DNA of 64,000 bases, from contig CM056743.1 of the NCBI GenBank assembly GCA_029851415.1, positions 97,810,501 to 97,874,500 on the forward strand. The letters run 5' to 3'. The stretch is from Eretmocerus hayati. Taxonomy: Eukaryota > Arthropoda > Insecta > Hymenoptera > Aphelinidae. The position numbers and the translations under genes are program-made. Under the pieces are notes generated by a model. It searched no databases. It worked only from the letters and a program-made list of their open reading frames with translations, and was not told the origin of the DNA. This document shows, in pieces, positions 63,840 to 64,000 of this stretch (position 1 is the first letter of the stretch; each line of letters begins with the position of its first letter).

Positions 63840-64000
63840 CCGTTCCTTCCGGCATGTTCTTTCTTGCCATTATCTCTCATTTCATATTTTCTTCCTCACA
63901 TTCGGCTCCTACCGCCTTCCCCTGTCCTTTTATTTCCCAACATCTTGTTATCGACACATCTAGCTCTAGTTTTTCTTTTATCCAAACCTGTATTCGCTTC
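63820..64000 (-). pseudogene. LINE-D ORF1, middle part
   Basis: On minus from the right edge: RIQVWIKEKLELDVSITRCW, EIKGQGKAVGAECEEENMK, one stop, then EIMARKNMPEGT, where the inserted element begins. This is the RRM-like half of ORF1 and continues past the window. Confidence 0.6.

Larger units (their letters stand above)
51946..64000 (-). mobile_element. Long LINE with ORF1, ORF2 and an extra ORF (LINE-D)
   Basis: Runs from beyond the right edge to its 3' end at about 51946. ORF1 is in pieces at 64000-63820 and 63300-63115. ORF2 follows (endonuclease 63110-62792 and 61137-60630; RT 60180-59107; thumb and CCHC 56379-55562). Then come an extra ORF (52897-52193), AATAAA (51964-51969) and a CTACT-rich tail. 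Four insertions split it. The APE endonuclease plus C-x2-C-x8-H-x4-C places it in the R1/LOA/Jockey group. Clade not resolved. Confidence 0.78.

Overview
The window looks like a repeat-saturated piece of an arthropod (probably insect) nuclear genome. I found no intact host gene, rRNA or tRNA. Almost everything recognisable is a transposable element. The combination present (CR1-like and R1-like LINEs with short-tandem-repeat tails, a Ty3/gypsy element, a Penelope-like element with a GIY-YIG domain, a Polinton/Maverick, Helentron-like elements and many MITEs) is typical of insects. The order of insect cannot be fixed from the sequence alone.

Layout. 1-873: 3' end of a LINE. 874-7862: AT-rich non-coding DNA with a 323-bp MITE and a nest of inverted repeats (4523-7201). 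7863-13236 (minus): near-complete CR1-like LINE whose ORF1 and ORF2 lie in one reading frame separated by a single TGA. 13237-20725: two defective copies of an R1-like LINE (plus), separated by a minus-strand LINE fragment, with (GA)n runs at the joints. 20745-21680: another LINE remnant. 21921-32567: a 10.6-kb Ty3/gypsy element with 812/793-bp LTRs and AGAG target duplication. It sits inside the 3' UTR of a second CR1-like LINE copy (21681-21920 plus 32568-33340). 33341-36035: third, 5'-truncated CR1-like copy.

36586-51440: a decayed Polinton. Its protein-primed DNA polymerase B can be read on the plus strand through four later insertions: a 653-bp TIR element (TAT duplication), a 548-bp solo LTR (CACGC), a 1,083-bp palindromic MITE (TA), and a 6,151-bp Penelope-like pair (15-bp duplication). 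Next come an FtsK/HerA-type packaging ATPase, two conserved Polinton proteins, and on the minus strand a structural-like protein and the integrase. The Penelope pair has two almost identical copies head to head, with arms of about 2.7 kb. Its terminal repeats carry a hammerhead-ribozyme-like motif.

51946-64000 (minus): a long LINE of another family, with ORF1 and ORF2 (endonuclease, RT, CCHC) and an extra intact 234-codon ORF before its poly(A) signal. It is split by four insertions: two Helentron-like elements (53065-55561, 61138-62791), a 2.7-kb TIR element rich in TTAGGCCC repeats (56380-59106), and a CCCAGAATTT-iterated element (63303-63812). Smaller MITEs sit inside the first and the third.

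The genes do not form a cellular pathway. The window is a layered record of insertions whose relative order can be read from target-site duplications. Points most worth follow-up are the same-frame ORF1-TGA-ORF2 design of the CR1-like LINE, the extra ORFs in the gypsy element and in the right-hand LINE, the ribozyme-bearing inverted Penelope pair, and the Helentron-like elements.
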